Origin: Sporolactobacillus putidus | Lineage (GTDB): Bacteria; Bacillota; Bacilli; Bacillales; Sporolactobacillaceae | Assembly: GCF_014647035.1 (NCBI RefSeq) | Contig: NZ_BMOK01000004.1 | Location: 62,001 to 126,000 of the forward strand | DNA: 64,000 nt | Reading direction: 5' to 3' | Shown: one piece after another, positions 36,701 through 43,221 of the stretch | Layout: every line of letters starts with the position of its first letter | Numbering within the stretch: the stretch's first letter is position 1 | Made by a program: the position numbers and the translations under genes | The notes under the pieces: generated by a model | Databases searched by the model: none | What the model saw: the letters and a program-made list of their open reading frames with translations, nothing else | Told to the model about the DNA's origin: nothing

Positions 36701-36749
36701 CGGCGGAGCCATTGCCCTATTCACAAGAAGACGGAAGAATCGCGATTAA
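30714..36749 (+). CDS. Giant LPXTG-anchored adhesin with eight SpaA/Cna-B repeats
   Basis: A 2011-residue cell-wall surface protein. The signal peptide covers residues 1 to about 45 (hydrophobic LLFIGLSLFVILSQLSI). Then come an N-terminal adhesin-like domain, a Ser/Thr/Gly-rich linker (about 205-265) and a series of about six repeats of roughly 140 residues with a conserved ITWTIN-type motif, resembling collagen-binding/isopeptide-forming modules. DNA 34200-36570 encodes eight SpaA/Cna-B repeats (LTKVDANDSNAKL...GAEF ... APGSYQFVETAAPSGYQLD); repeats 4-7 are nearly identical. The C-terminus is a sorting signal: LPITG, a hydrophobic stretch and RRRKNRD. TTG start behind AAGGAGGAG. The sortase gene follows. 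Confidence 0.92.
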   Translation: MRSKRLPLGLKKTKHTKFVKRLLFIGLSLFVILSQLSISPLGKAFADNSTTAANLQFFDSVKLTIGDPNHAADVTTQNPLKAGETVNIDYAWTQKAGQAFSPGQKFSILIPGQFTFDKNLKGNVTLADNQTVIGSYSVTANGSGTNANQLTVQFNDQVKNLTGASGKLTIPAIFNVDVKTGTSTLPVDFDLGNNQKQTIDIPVSAASSTASGATASSTSGSSGTSSTNHTNTASGSSTAAVTAPAGTASTSTGSGTQNISTPALTANSLSKPGFRSLIQASVMASAPAGTQITQNILTGVKLTDANGNVYDASNKPTTSSPANIYFTYTIPNNLKVNDEDYYTFKLPNDFAIYNIIGPLPLNDGNGTQIGTFTVGTDGTVTMTFINNASNGNYFDNHSNIAGTLAVNTQFNSQTITGSTQQQITFPISQPVTLTILFKPSKTMDSIDKQGSPDKNINPANINWTININQAENTLTNAKVTDPTLTGLSLNTGSIQVYPLTVNVDGTTTVGSSPVPASDYTLKDSDGNLEIDFNKPISSAYQIQYSTAITDAGKSISSFDNKATLTSDGVSPVTADAPITNKRGDHLTKKATSYDASTQTITWTINYNGDDKSIPGGTVLHDLFDNTQSLVSGSVQVYHATVNGNGSFSQGALVGSGSGTYSVTPTSASGKNGFDLTFNGNSNSGAYQIIYQTKANGLVTADGTVNNSVQENLGTPVNTSTGIAEQGIIKSNTGANYANKTTTWKITVNGNHYPLNNAVITDTFDNAGLALQNSTFILHDATTNKDLTEGTDYTLYSTVNGFIVTFKGVYASTSDAFTITYTTDFNYANLASGKTSFSNTSKLSWNDANGDPQSSTSTATFTPDGYTQSNGFKNGSYNAVTKQITWNIGVNYNLATITDPVISDPITSDQQYVDGSLEVHYMTLTGGANGISVGANVPTGDYTVDYPSSANSNTLTVHFNHSINTPYYITFKTSLAGQIVNSSYSNTATVKDGNTQVTTLPASVSPAHGGSFATKNGTQNGNYVSWTVNINSSQSTISNAQLLDTPTNNQIIDPNSFHLYPQTVDAGGNLTTDTSHELQQGKDYTLAINTDNNTGAQTFTIKFANTIDSAYQLAYQTMINANNGDTLGNTATLSGSNTQTVSQQTSKNVTVRLSTGSGTASGVNGSLTVFKDDAVSHAPLPGTTFTLYDSTGTTALRTLTTGSDGKAAFNNFKYGTYILKETQAPVGYTISDALVNGTYKVTIDASSSATGAVTTIDDNQNKVILTKQDAAGNPLAGAIFQLESNIGGTWTPIRTDQTIQSDTNGKVEIDGLAPGNYQLTESSAPAGYLVNGTTIRFTVTKNANNQVLDVNAGTLTDYQGSAVLTKDDNQNHPLAGAVYELQVQNGDGSWNTVKQNLATGSDGKISASGLAPGTYQFVETQAPNGYTVNASPVGFTIASSSSGDPGTQQLTQSDAQSSVVLTKVDANDSNAKLSGAEFKLEDGSGNIVTKDARGNTLNPVWTTDKNGQFTVIGLSAGTYQFIETAAPTGYQLDTTPIPFTVSNTDTKAHSVTSSDKPSAVTLTKVDANDSNAKLSGAEFALQDGSGQPVTADAAGKPRPAVWTTDSSGQFTVNGLAPGSYQFVETAAPSGYQLDATPIPFKVTNADTSAVPIRATDKLNSVTLTKVDANDSNAKLPGADFKLVDSKGNAVTKDVKGNDLQPTWTTDSNGQFTVYGLAPGNYQFVETAAPSGYQLDATPIPFKITNTDVAAVPITATDKLNSVTLTKVDANDQSAVLAGAEFQLFDSNGKAVEKDANGKTLPSVWTTDSKGQFTVNGLAPGDYHFIETKAPANYNLDATSIPFKVTNTDVQAIQITATDKLTPGDVQLTKVDKNDNNIHLQGAVFKLEDSHGGTLKTGLTTDGNGQFVVTGLAPGNYFFVETAAPGGYQLDVTPIPFVIAKGQAKEVEITAMDTPNQIQKALSGGGTQTQSNKAGGLPITGDTSDTAMMIGGAILLLSGGAIALFTRRRKNRD

Positions 36750-36782
36750 CTTGGTTGATAAGCAACTGAATTTTTCTCACCG

Positions 36783-36820
36783 GCATCTGATCATGTAAGA
36801 TTGATCAGATGCTTTTTATT
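36783..36820 (+). terminator. Terminator of the adhesin gene
   Basis: GCATCTGATCA pairs perfectly with TGATCAGATGC and is followed by TTTTTATTT. Confidence 0.85.
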
Positions 36821-36981
36821 TAAACTGATTGTACCGTCTCTTCATGTCAGATCTCAGTTAGATTGAACAAGCCAATGAAAAATGGGGCGGATTTCCTTCA
36901 TTCGATAACAATTGAAGCCACTTATTCATCATCTTAACAATCGGAAGCCGTTTTCCATCTGTTCACAGGCACAAATAGAAG

Positions 36982-37103
36982 ACAATCAACAGTAAAGAAC
37001 AGATAATCGACAGTAACTGGTTGAGAATCAACAGTAAAGAGCAGAGAATAGACAGTAATACTTAAAGAATCAACAGTAAACGATTTGAAATCAATGAGTG
37101 CGA
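36982..37103 (+). repeat. 21-bp tandem repeat array, family A (copy 3)
   Basis: Five units at exact 21-bp steps with cores ACAATCAACAGTAAA, ATAATCGACAGTAAC, AGAATCAACAGTAAA, AGAATAGACAGTAAT and AGAATCAACAGTAAA, ending CGATTTGAAATCAATGAGTG. It has the same orientation as copy 2 on the other side of the adhesin gene. Confidence 0.8.
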
Positions 37104-37279
37104 ATAGTCAGAACCTGGTTCGGCTTTTTAGATGCTGCTGACTGCTCAAATTCAGAGGAAGCCGGAAGATAAATTTTAGTTGTAATAATTGAAGACGTAT
37201 TTTGGATTTAAATGAACAAATGGGATAATCAAATTAGTAAAGCAAAACAGGACAACTATGAAAACGAGGATGATCATGG

Positions 37280-37927
37280 ATGCGGCGAAAGCTATTGATT
37301 GCGATTCTGATTTTGTCAGGCTTGATTCTGATCTTCTCCCCTTTTATAAAGGACGCGATGATCGGGTTCATGAGCACCCGTTACAGTGCTGAAAAACTGA
37401 CAGCGGATCAGCTGAACGAAAACAATCATCGGAAGGCTACTTTTGACTTCGGTGCAATCCAGCCGCCGTCATTCTTCGAAACCCTGAAGGCGGGGACCAG
37501 CGTCGATCCAAGGGCGGTGATTGGTCAGATTACAATAAAAAGTGTAGGAATCAGCCTCCCTATTTTAAAAGGAACGACGACCGCGAATTTGCTCGCCGGG
37601 GCGACGACGATGCGCCCGGATCAGCAGATGGGTGAGGGAAACTATCCGCTCGCCGGCCACCATATGCGAAAGGAAAGCCTGTTGTTTGGACCGCTGATGA
37701 ATATTCATATCGGCGCCCGGATCGTAATTACAGATCTAATAAAAGATTATACGTTCGAAGTGACGGCCAGAAAAATTGTTCCTGAAACAGACAGCAGCAT
37801 GATTGATCAGACGAAAGAGAAACAGATCACGCTGATTACCTGTGATAAACCGACACGGACGCCGAACAGGCTGATTGTCACAGGAAAACTGATTGGCGTG
37901 AATCCCCATTATGCAAAGCAGCACTGA
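37280..37927 (+). CDS. srtA: Class A sortase
   Basis: A 215-residue membrane-anchored transpeptidase that joins LPXTG proteins to the cell wall. It has an N-terminal membrane anchor (residues 4-22), catalytic H127 (LAGHHM), C188 in TLITC and R197 (PTRTPNRLIV). TLITC and the length indicate class A (housekeeping type). The ATG at 37280 has only a modest GAGG upstream. The adhesin next door is its obvious substrate. Confidence 0.9.
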   Translation: MRRKLLIAILILSGLILIFSPFIKDAMIGFMSTRYSAEKLTADQLNENNHRKATFDFGAIQPPSFFETLKAGTSVDPRAVIGQITIKSVGISLPILKGTTTANLLAGATTMRPDQQMGEGNYPLAGHHMRKESLLFGPLMNIHIGARIVITDLIKDYTFEVTARKIVPETDSSMIDQTKEKQITLITCDKPTRTPNRLIVTGKLIGVNPHYAKQH

Positions 37928-38001
37928 AGTAGTGTAAGATAAAAAGAGAGGCCGCGGATTGGGGTTCCGGGTGCTACTATTTTTTAATAAGGATGATTGA
38001 A

Positions 38002-39897
38002 GTGAGCATTCTTGATGCTGAAGGATTATATAAAACATATGGCGATAAAACGCTGTTCGACGGAATCTCTTTTACGATTTCCGAGAAGGAACGGATCGGT
38101 CTGATCGGCGTGAACGGCACCGGAAAATCGACGCTGTTGAACGCGCTCGGAGGCGTGGATTCCATCGAGGAGGGAACCATCCGGCACGCCAATGCTTTTC
38201 GGCTTGCCTACCTGACGCAGACACCGGTGTTCGATGCCGGAGTTGCGCCGGTCGATTACCTATACAGCGGATCGGCGCCGATCATGGTCACACTGCGGAA
38301 CTATGAAAGGGCGCTCGCGGATCTGGAGGATGATCCTTCAGACAGAGCAAGGCAGGAAAACCTAATGGCCCAGCAGCAGAAAATGGATGCGGCGGGAGCC
38401 TGGGAAGCCGAAGCGGCGGCCAGGAACATTTTAACCCGTCTCGGCATTCATGATTTTCACACACCGGTTGCCGATCTTTCCGGAGGACAGAAAAAAAGGG
38501 TCGCGCTGGCCCGCACGCTGATCCAGCCGGCAGATCTCCTTATTCTTGACGAGCCGACTAACCACCTCGATAATGAAACGATCGAATGGCTGGAGGAGGC
38601 GCTTGTTCAATATCCCGGCGCGCTGCTGATTGTCACGCATGACCGTTATTTCCTTAACCGTGTCACGACGAAAATATTCGAGCTGGATCATGGGAAACTT
38701 TATATATATGACGGAAATTATGAAATGTTTCTTGAAAAGAAGGCTGAGCGCGAGGAGAAAGAGTCGGCAGATGAGGCGAAACACCGGAACCGGCTGAGGC
38801 GGGAGCTCGCCTGGCTACGACGGGGCGCAAAGGCGCGGTCGACGAAACAGAAAGCGCGGGTCGAGCGGGTGCACGAGATGCAGGCACGCAAAGGTCCCGA
38901 AGCGGCGCAATCTGTCGATATCGCAATCGGATCGGCGCGCCTCGGCAAAAAAGTGATTGAAACAAAGAGGCTGACGAAAGGTTTTGATGGACGGACACTG
39001 ATTCGGGACCTCGATCTGCTCGTGACACCCGGAGAGTGCCTGGGCATTATTGGCGGCAACGGCACCGGCAAGACAACGCTTCTGAATCTGCTTGCCGGTC
39101 GGCTTGTACCGGATGAAGGCACTGTCGCAGTCGGAGAAACGGTGAAAATCGGTTATTATACACAGGAACATGTTGAAATGAACGAGGACCTTCGTGTCAT
39201 CGATTACATTAAAGAAGTGGCGCAAGTCATGAATACGGCGGACGGGCAGCAGGTGACGGCGGAACAGATGCTGGAGCGGTTCCTGTTTGCCAGACCCCAG
39301 CAGCACACATACATCCGCAAGCTGTCCGGGGGCGAGCGCAAGCGGCTCTATCTGCTCCGCGTGCTGATGCAGGAACCGAATGTTCTTTTTCTTGACGAAC
39401 CGACCAATGACCTCGATACGGAGACGCTGACCGTGCTTGAAGATTATTTGCTGCAGTTTCCGGGCACAATCATCACGGTTTCACATGACCGCTATTTCCT
39501 TGACCGTACTGCCGACCACCTGATTGCCTTTGAAGGAAACGGCGTGATCCGGCGATTCGAGGGAAATTACAGTGAATACATCGCGGAGAAGAAGAGCCGG
39601 TCGGCAGAAAACGCCGCAGATAAAAAGGCAAAGCCTGCTCCCGCTCCTGCGGCTCAAAGAAAGAAAAAACTGTCCTTCAAAGAACAGCAGGAATGGAACG
39701 GGATCGAGGACCGCATTGCCGTGCTTGAAGATCAACTGGATGCACTGAAAAAGGCGGTTGCGGAAGCCGGCAGCGATGCCGGGAAAGCGCAGACGCTCTA
39801 TGCACAGCAGCAGGACGCGGAGAAAGAGCTGGATCAGGCAATGGACCGCTGGACTGAACTCTCGCTGAAAGTAGAAGCGCTGGAAAATGAATCATGA
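38002..39897 (+). CDS. ABC-F family ribosome-associated ATPase, YfmR/Uup type
   Basis: A protein of about 631 residues with two ABC domains and no membrane segment, expected to act on ribosomes. Walker A motifs are GVNGTGKST and GGNGTGKTT, the signatures are LSGGQKKR and LSGGERKR, and Walker B motifs are LLILDEPTNHLD and VLFLDEPTNDLD. A charged inter-domain linker (EKKAEREEKESADEAKHRNR) acts as the tRNA-probing arm. The C-terminal 80 residues are the Uup/YfmR coiled coil. YfmR helps EF-P at stalled polyproline sites in Bacillus. The GTG at 38002 is favoured (TAAGG nine bases upstream); the ATG at 37993 touches that site. Confidence 0.88.
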   Translation: MSILDAEGLYKTYGDKTLFDGISFTISEKERIGLIGVNGTGKSTLLNALGGVDSIEEGTIRHANAFRLAYLTQTPVFDAGVAPVDYLYSGSAPIMVTLRNYERALADLEDDPSDRARQENLMAQQQKMDAAGAWEAEAAARNILTRLGIHDFHTPVADLSGGQKKRVALARTLIQPADLLILDEPTNHLDNETIEWLEEALVQYPGALLIVTHDRYFLNRVTTKIFELDHGKLYIYDGNYEMFLEKKAEREEKESADEAKHRNRLRRELAWLRRGAKARSTKQKARVERVHEMQARKGPEAAQSVDIAIGSARLGKKVIETKRLTKGFDGRTLIRDLDLLVTPGECLGIIGGNGTGKTTLLNLLAGRLVPDEGTVAVGETVKIGYYTQEHVEMNEDLRVIDYIKEVAQVMNTADGQQVTAEQMLERFLFARPQQHTYIRKLSGGERKRLYLLRVLMQEPNVLFLDEPTNDLDTETLTVLEDYLLQFPGTIITVSHDRYFLDRTADHLIAFEGNGVIRRFEGNYSEYIAEKKSRSAENAADKKAKPAPAPAAQRKKKLSFKEQQEWNGIEDRIAVLEDQLDALKKAVAEAGSDAGKAQTLYAQQQDAEKELDQAMDRWTELSLKVEALENES

Positions 39898-39898
39898 A

Positions 39899-39944
39899 AA
39901 AAGCCGGCTGAAGTTGCTTCATGGATTTCAGCCGGCTTTTAAGT
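39899..39944 (+). terminator. Terminator after the ABC-F gene
   Basis: AAAGCCGGCTGAA and TTCAGCCGGCTTTT form a 13-base stem around a short loop. It also has an A-run on the left and could act on both strands. Confidence 0.85.
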
Positions 39945-40016
39945 CTGTTTTACCGCGTGCGATTGATCGCTTACTGGATTCCATTGAACTTTAATTTTTC
40001 TGATCATGATTTTTAA

Positions 40017-40112
40017 ATGTATCAGTCGTCGCGGTATATTTATCGGTCATAAGTACGGGTTTTTCGGTCATTACGTTCGATTTATCAGTCATTTGTAAGA
40101 ATTTATCGGTCG
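40017..40112. repeat. 21-bp tandem repeat array, family C
   Basis: Units with the core TTTATCGGTCAT or TTTATCAGTCAT at exact 21-bp steps (TATTTATCGGTCATAAG, TTTTTCGGTCATTAC, TTTATCAGTCATTTG, TTTATCGGTCGTCCT). The core differs from families A and B but the period is the same. The last unit overlaps the 3' end of the alpha-galactosidase gene and encodes its final DDR and stop. Confidence 0.75.
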
Positions 40113-42307
40113 TCCTGCCGTTTGCCCTGCTTTTTCCTGAACCGCCAGATTGCGCTGCGAAAATCACCTCTTCCGGCGGGGACGGTCAGGCCGCCGTACA
40201 TCAGTTCATCGCCGCCGATGGCATCTCCAGTGGCTGCATTTTCATAAGTCGCGTCCGGATCGAGGCCTTTAAAGTGAAAAGTGAGAAGCGGCCGTGCGGG
40301 ATCAGCGAGAATTTCGAAGAAGAAACCGACCGCTTCCGATTTGTCGGAAGAGACAAAGCACCAGGCGGCGGTGTTGCCTTCAAAGGGGCTTTCAATCCGG
40401 TAAAAATCACCGAACTGGATGAGCGGCCGGATGCTTTTGTAAAAGGCGATCTGCTTCCCGACCGTTTTCTTCTCATCATCGGTCAGCTTGGTTAAATCCA
40501 GTTCATAACCGAAGTTTCCCGACATCGCCACATGTCCTCTCATGTCGAGGGAGATGACGCGGCCGATCTGGTGATTCGGAACGGCGGAAACATGAGCGCC
40601 CATGGCAATCGCCGGATAAAGCATACTTGTGCCGTATTGGATTTTCAGCCTGCAGACGGCATCGGTATTGTCGCTCGTCCACGTCTGCGGCATGTAATAG
40701 AGCATGCCGGGATCGAAACGCCCGCCGCCGCTTGAGCAGCTCTCAAACAGGATGTCCGGGAATCGGGCGGTCAGCGTTTCAATCAGTTCGTAAAGGCCGA
40801 GCATGTAGCGGTGAGCCGTCTCGCGCTGCCGGTCCGCCGGAAGCCGTTCAGATCCTATTTCGGTCATATGCCGGTTCATGTCCCATTTTACATAGTTGAT
40901 ATTTGCTGCGCGGAGTACGGAGGACAGCGATTGTACCAGATAATTGCGGACATCGGCGCGCGACAGGTCGAGCACGAGCTGATTGCGGCTGAGCGTGCGC
41001 GGACGGTCCGGGACGTGCAGGCACCAGTCCGGATGCGCGCGGTACAGATCGCTGTCCGGTGAGACCATTTCCGGTTCAAACCAAAGGCCGAACTTTAACC
41101 CCAGATCGTGAATCCGGTCTGAAAGCCAGCCCAGACCGTGCGGCAATTTGCGCCGGTCGACAGTCCAGTCGCCGAGGGAGCTTTTATCGTTGTCGCGCCG
41201 GCCGAACCATCCGTCATCAAGAACGAACAGTTCGATCCCGAGCTTTTGGGCTTCTGCGGCGATTGCCAGTAATTTTTTTTCATTCAATTTAAAGTATGTT
41301 GCTTCCCAGTTATTAATCAGGACCGGCCTCTCTTGATCGCGATACTGCCCCCGGGCAAGATGCGTTCGGTAGAACCGGTTATAAGTCCGCGACATCCCGC
41401 CAAGACCCCGGTCCGAGTAAACCATGACAACTTCCGGCGTTTGGAATGATTCGCCGGGTTCCAGTTTCCAAGAAAAATCAAACGGGTTGATGCCGATGGA
41501 TGCACGCACCGTACGATAGGGGTCCGTTTCAATCTGTGCGGAAAAATTGCCGCTGTAGACGAGGCTGAATCCGAAAACATCACCGTGATCCTCATCGGCA
41601 CGTTTTCGAAGCAAAGCAAAAAACGGATCGTGCTGCGGACTGCTCGCTCCCCGGCTGCTCTCAATCACCTGCATTTCCTTGGACAGCGGGTGCCTTGAAA
41701 TATTGCGCTCGTTGTTATGCGATCCGTAAAAAGACAGAAGGTCAAACCGGCCGTCCCGAAAATCGACGCTGGCGCTCAGTCCGCGCAGGAGCCGAATCGG
41801 AGCTGTCCCGCCGTTTGTGAACCGGACAGAGCGCGTGATCGTGTTAAAATCGCGGAACACCGTGTAAGTTAGTGTCGCCTGAAGACCGTCGATGTCGTCC
41901 TTCAACAAAATGTCCAGAGACTGGGCTTCCTGATTGTCTTCGGCATAAGCGGCGGGTAGCCCGGACAGCTTTTTCTTTCCCTGGTAAATGCGGTGACCCG
42001 CATAACGCAAGTCGGATACTGTCGAGCCGTTTTCAAGCTGCACCTGATAAGCGGGATGGCGGTAATCGCCATTGCCGTATGCCGGATATTCCAGCGGAAG
42101 GGTGGCGAGTGAAAATTCCGGATGTTTCGGATCGGCATAAGGAGCAAAGGAGCGTTGCACAAAGAGCGGGCCGGCGCTGCCGCGAAGGGCGGATAATTTA
42201 CGGCCCCAATACAAGTGAAGCGGATAACCCTGGACAATCTGAAGGACATAGCTGGATTCATGTGCGTGCAAATGAAACCGTTTGTTGGTCCTGTCAAAAT
42301 GGATCAT
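40103..42307 (-). CDS. Alpha-galactosidase, glycoside hydrolase family 36
   Basis: A 734-residue cytosolic enzyme that removes alpha-linked galactose from melibiose, raffinose and similar sugars. The N-terminal beta-sandwich leads into a TIM barrel with NNWEATYF, LDDGWFGRRDND, LWFEPEMVSPDSDL, catalytic nucleophile D476 (YVKWDMNRH), ESCSSGGGRFD and acid/base D546 (TSDNTDA). Length is standard for the bacterial group I enzymes. There is no signal peptide. ATG 42307 has GGGGGTG just upstream. It is a single gene with no transporter next to it. Its last codons come from a 21-bp repeat. Confidence 0.95.
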   Translation of the reverse strand: MIHFDRTNKRFHLHAHESSYVLQIVQGYPLHLYWGRKLSALRGSAGPLFVQRSFAPYADPKHPEFSLATLPLEYPAYGNGDYRHPAYQVQLENGSTVSDLRYAGHRIYQGKKKLSGLPAAYAEDNQEAQSLDILLKDDIDGLQATLTYTVFRDFNTITRSVRFTNGGTAPIRLLRGLSASVDFRDGRFDLLSFYGSHNNERNISRHPLSKEMQVIESSRGASSPQHDPFFALLRKRADEDHGDVFGFSLVYSGNFSAQIETDPYRTVRASIGINPFDFSWKLEPGESFQTPEVVMVYSDRGLGGMSRTYNRFYRTHLARGQYRDQERPVLINNWEATYFKLNEKKLLAIAAEAQKLGIELFVLDDGWFGRRDNDKSSLGDWTVDRRKLPHGLGWLSDRIHDLGLKFGLWFEPEMVSPDSDLYRAHPDWCLHVPDRPRTLSRNQLVLDLSRADVRNYLVQSLSSVLRAANINYVKWDMNRHMTEIGSERLPADRQRETAHRYMLGLYELIETLTARFPDILFESCSSGGGRFDPGMLYYMPQTWTSDNTDAVCRLKIQYGTSMLYPAIAMGAHVSAVPNHQIGRVISLDMRGHVAMSGNFGYELDLTKLTDDEKKTVGKQIAFYKSIRPLIQFGDFYRIESPFEGNTAAWCFVSSDKSEAVGFFFEILADPARPLLTFHFKGLDPDATYENAATGDAIGGDELMYGGLTVPAGRGDFRSAIWRFRKKQGKRQDDR

Positions 42308-42442
42308 ACAGACACCCCCGAGAAAGAGTTTTATCTATAAATAGTATAGTTTCCTTGTCAGATATTAGGACGGATTGCCTGCCGATCGGCTATGCAGTCA
42401 ATAAATGCTTCATTTTATTACCAATGGGTATGCTGGAATTGC

Positions 42443-42471
42443 TTGAAAAGATTGTCAAATGTCACTATTAT
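42443..42471 (+). promoter_or_regulatory. Promoter of the EIIA(Glc)-like gene
   Basis: TTGAAA (42443-42448), a 17-bp spacer and TATTAT (42466-42471), about 48 bases before the start codon at 42519. Confidence 0.6.
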
Positions 42472-42518
42472 TAACATTGGATAAAGCGTTTTACAGGATC
42501 TGCGAAAGGGTGAAGACG

Positions 42519-43037
42519 ATGTCCTTTTTTAAGAATTTATTTAATAAGAGAGATCCTGAAAATCAGGCGGACATCAATGCGGAAAAGGAAGAGCTGGCAT
42601 CGGCCGGTGAATTTTTTCCGCCGCTGAAAGGTAGGATTGTTCCGGTTACGGAGGTTCCGGATCCTGTCTTCTCCCAAAAAATGATGGGCGACGGGTTTGC
42701 AATTATTCCGGAGAGCGGCACAGTTCGCTCGCCGATTGACGGTGAAGTGACCAATATATTCCCGACAAAACACGCGATTTCTCTCAGAGCATCGGATGGC
42801 CGTGAACTCCTTATCCACATCGGACTGGAGACGGTTTCCCTCAAGGGAGAGGGATTTACCGCACTTGTGAAAGATGGAGACAGAGTGAAAAAGGGCGACC
42901 GGCTGGTGAAAGTCGATTTCGCCCTTGTTGCCAGGCGGGTGCCTTCGACTATCACTTCCATCGTGTTCACCAATCTGAAAGACGGGGAAAAAGTGGTGAT
43001 TGAAGGGAATCAAGTCTCCATAAAAAATGATGATTAA
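42519..43037 (+). CDS. PTS glucose-type EIIA protein
   Basis: A 172-residue soluble phosphocarrier of the EIIA(Glc)/Crr fold. The phosphorylated histidine is H100 (LLIHIGLETV), and H85 (PTKHAI) is the second active-site histidine. GDGFAIIPESGTVRSPIDG and DRVKKGDRLVKVDF are typical. It stands alone without a IIBC partner, so it may serve several permeases of the glucose/sucrose family or have a regulatory role. The ATG at 42519 is chosen because GAAAGGGTGAAG precedes it; the frame is open further upstream to 42459 across the promoter. Confidence 0.88.
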   Translation: MSFFKNLFNKRDPENQADINAEKEELASAGEFFPPLKGRIVPVTEVPDPVFSQKMMGDGFAIIPESGTVRSPIDGEVTNIFPTKHAISLRASDGRELLIHIGLETVSLKGEGFTALVKDGDRVKKGDRLVKVDFALVARRVPSTITSIVFTNLKDGEKVVIEGNQVSIKNDD

Positions 43038-43051
43038 GCTTTTTTAATAAA

Positions 43052-43097
43052 AGGGGATCCCTGCTGCTTCAGCAAGCAGCAGGGATCCCCTATTTTG
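43052..43097 (+). terminator. Strong bidirectional terminator after the EIIA gene
   Basis: AGGGGATCCCTGCTGCTT pairs perfectly with AAGCAGCAGGGATCCCCT around CAGC, with AAAA on the left and TATTTTG on the right. Confidence 0.85.
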
Positions 43098-43098
43098 T

Positions 43099-43197
43099 AC
43101 AAATAAGAAAGTATAATAAAAGATTAGAGGTGTCTAGTATAAGAAAAACTAAGGCTCAGACCGTCGTCAAAGACTTGGCTTCACCAAGTTTTTCTTA
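43099..43197 (+). repeat. Interspersed AAGGCTCAG element, copy 5 (diverged)
   Basis: AAGAAAGTATAATAAAAG, TCTAGTATAAGAAAAAC, then TAAGGCTCAG ... ACTTGGCTTCACCAAG TTTTTCTT. It lies between the convergent EIIA and ABC-2 permease genes. Confidence 0.7.
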
Positions 43198-43221
43198 CGT
43201 GTTCAAACTTTCTGCTTAAAA

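Larger units (their letters stand above)
36750..37279. other. Spacer between adhesin and sortase genes
   Basis: About 530 bases with the adhesin terminator, then sequence homologous to 29481-29790 (both start TGATTGTACCG and end in a family A array). No gene is seen. The sortase is therefore probably transcribed from its own promoter. Confidence 0.6.

Noticed and set aside
42474-42491. cre site before the EIIA gene (GGATAAAGCGTTTTACA)
   Set aside because: It looks similar to a cre, but with CG centred it has four mismatches to the 14-bp consensus, too many to claim.
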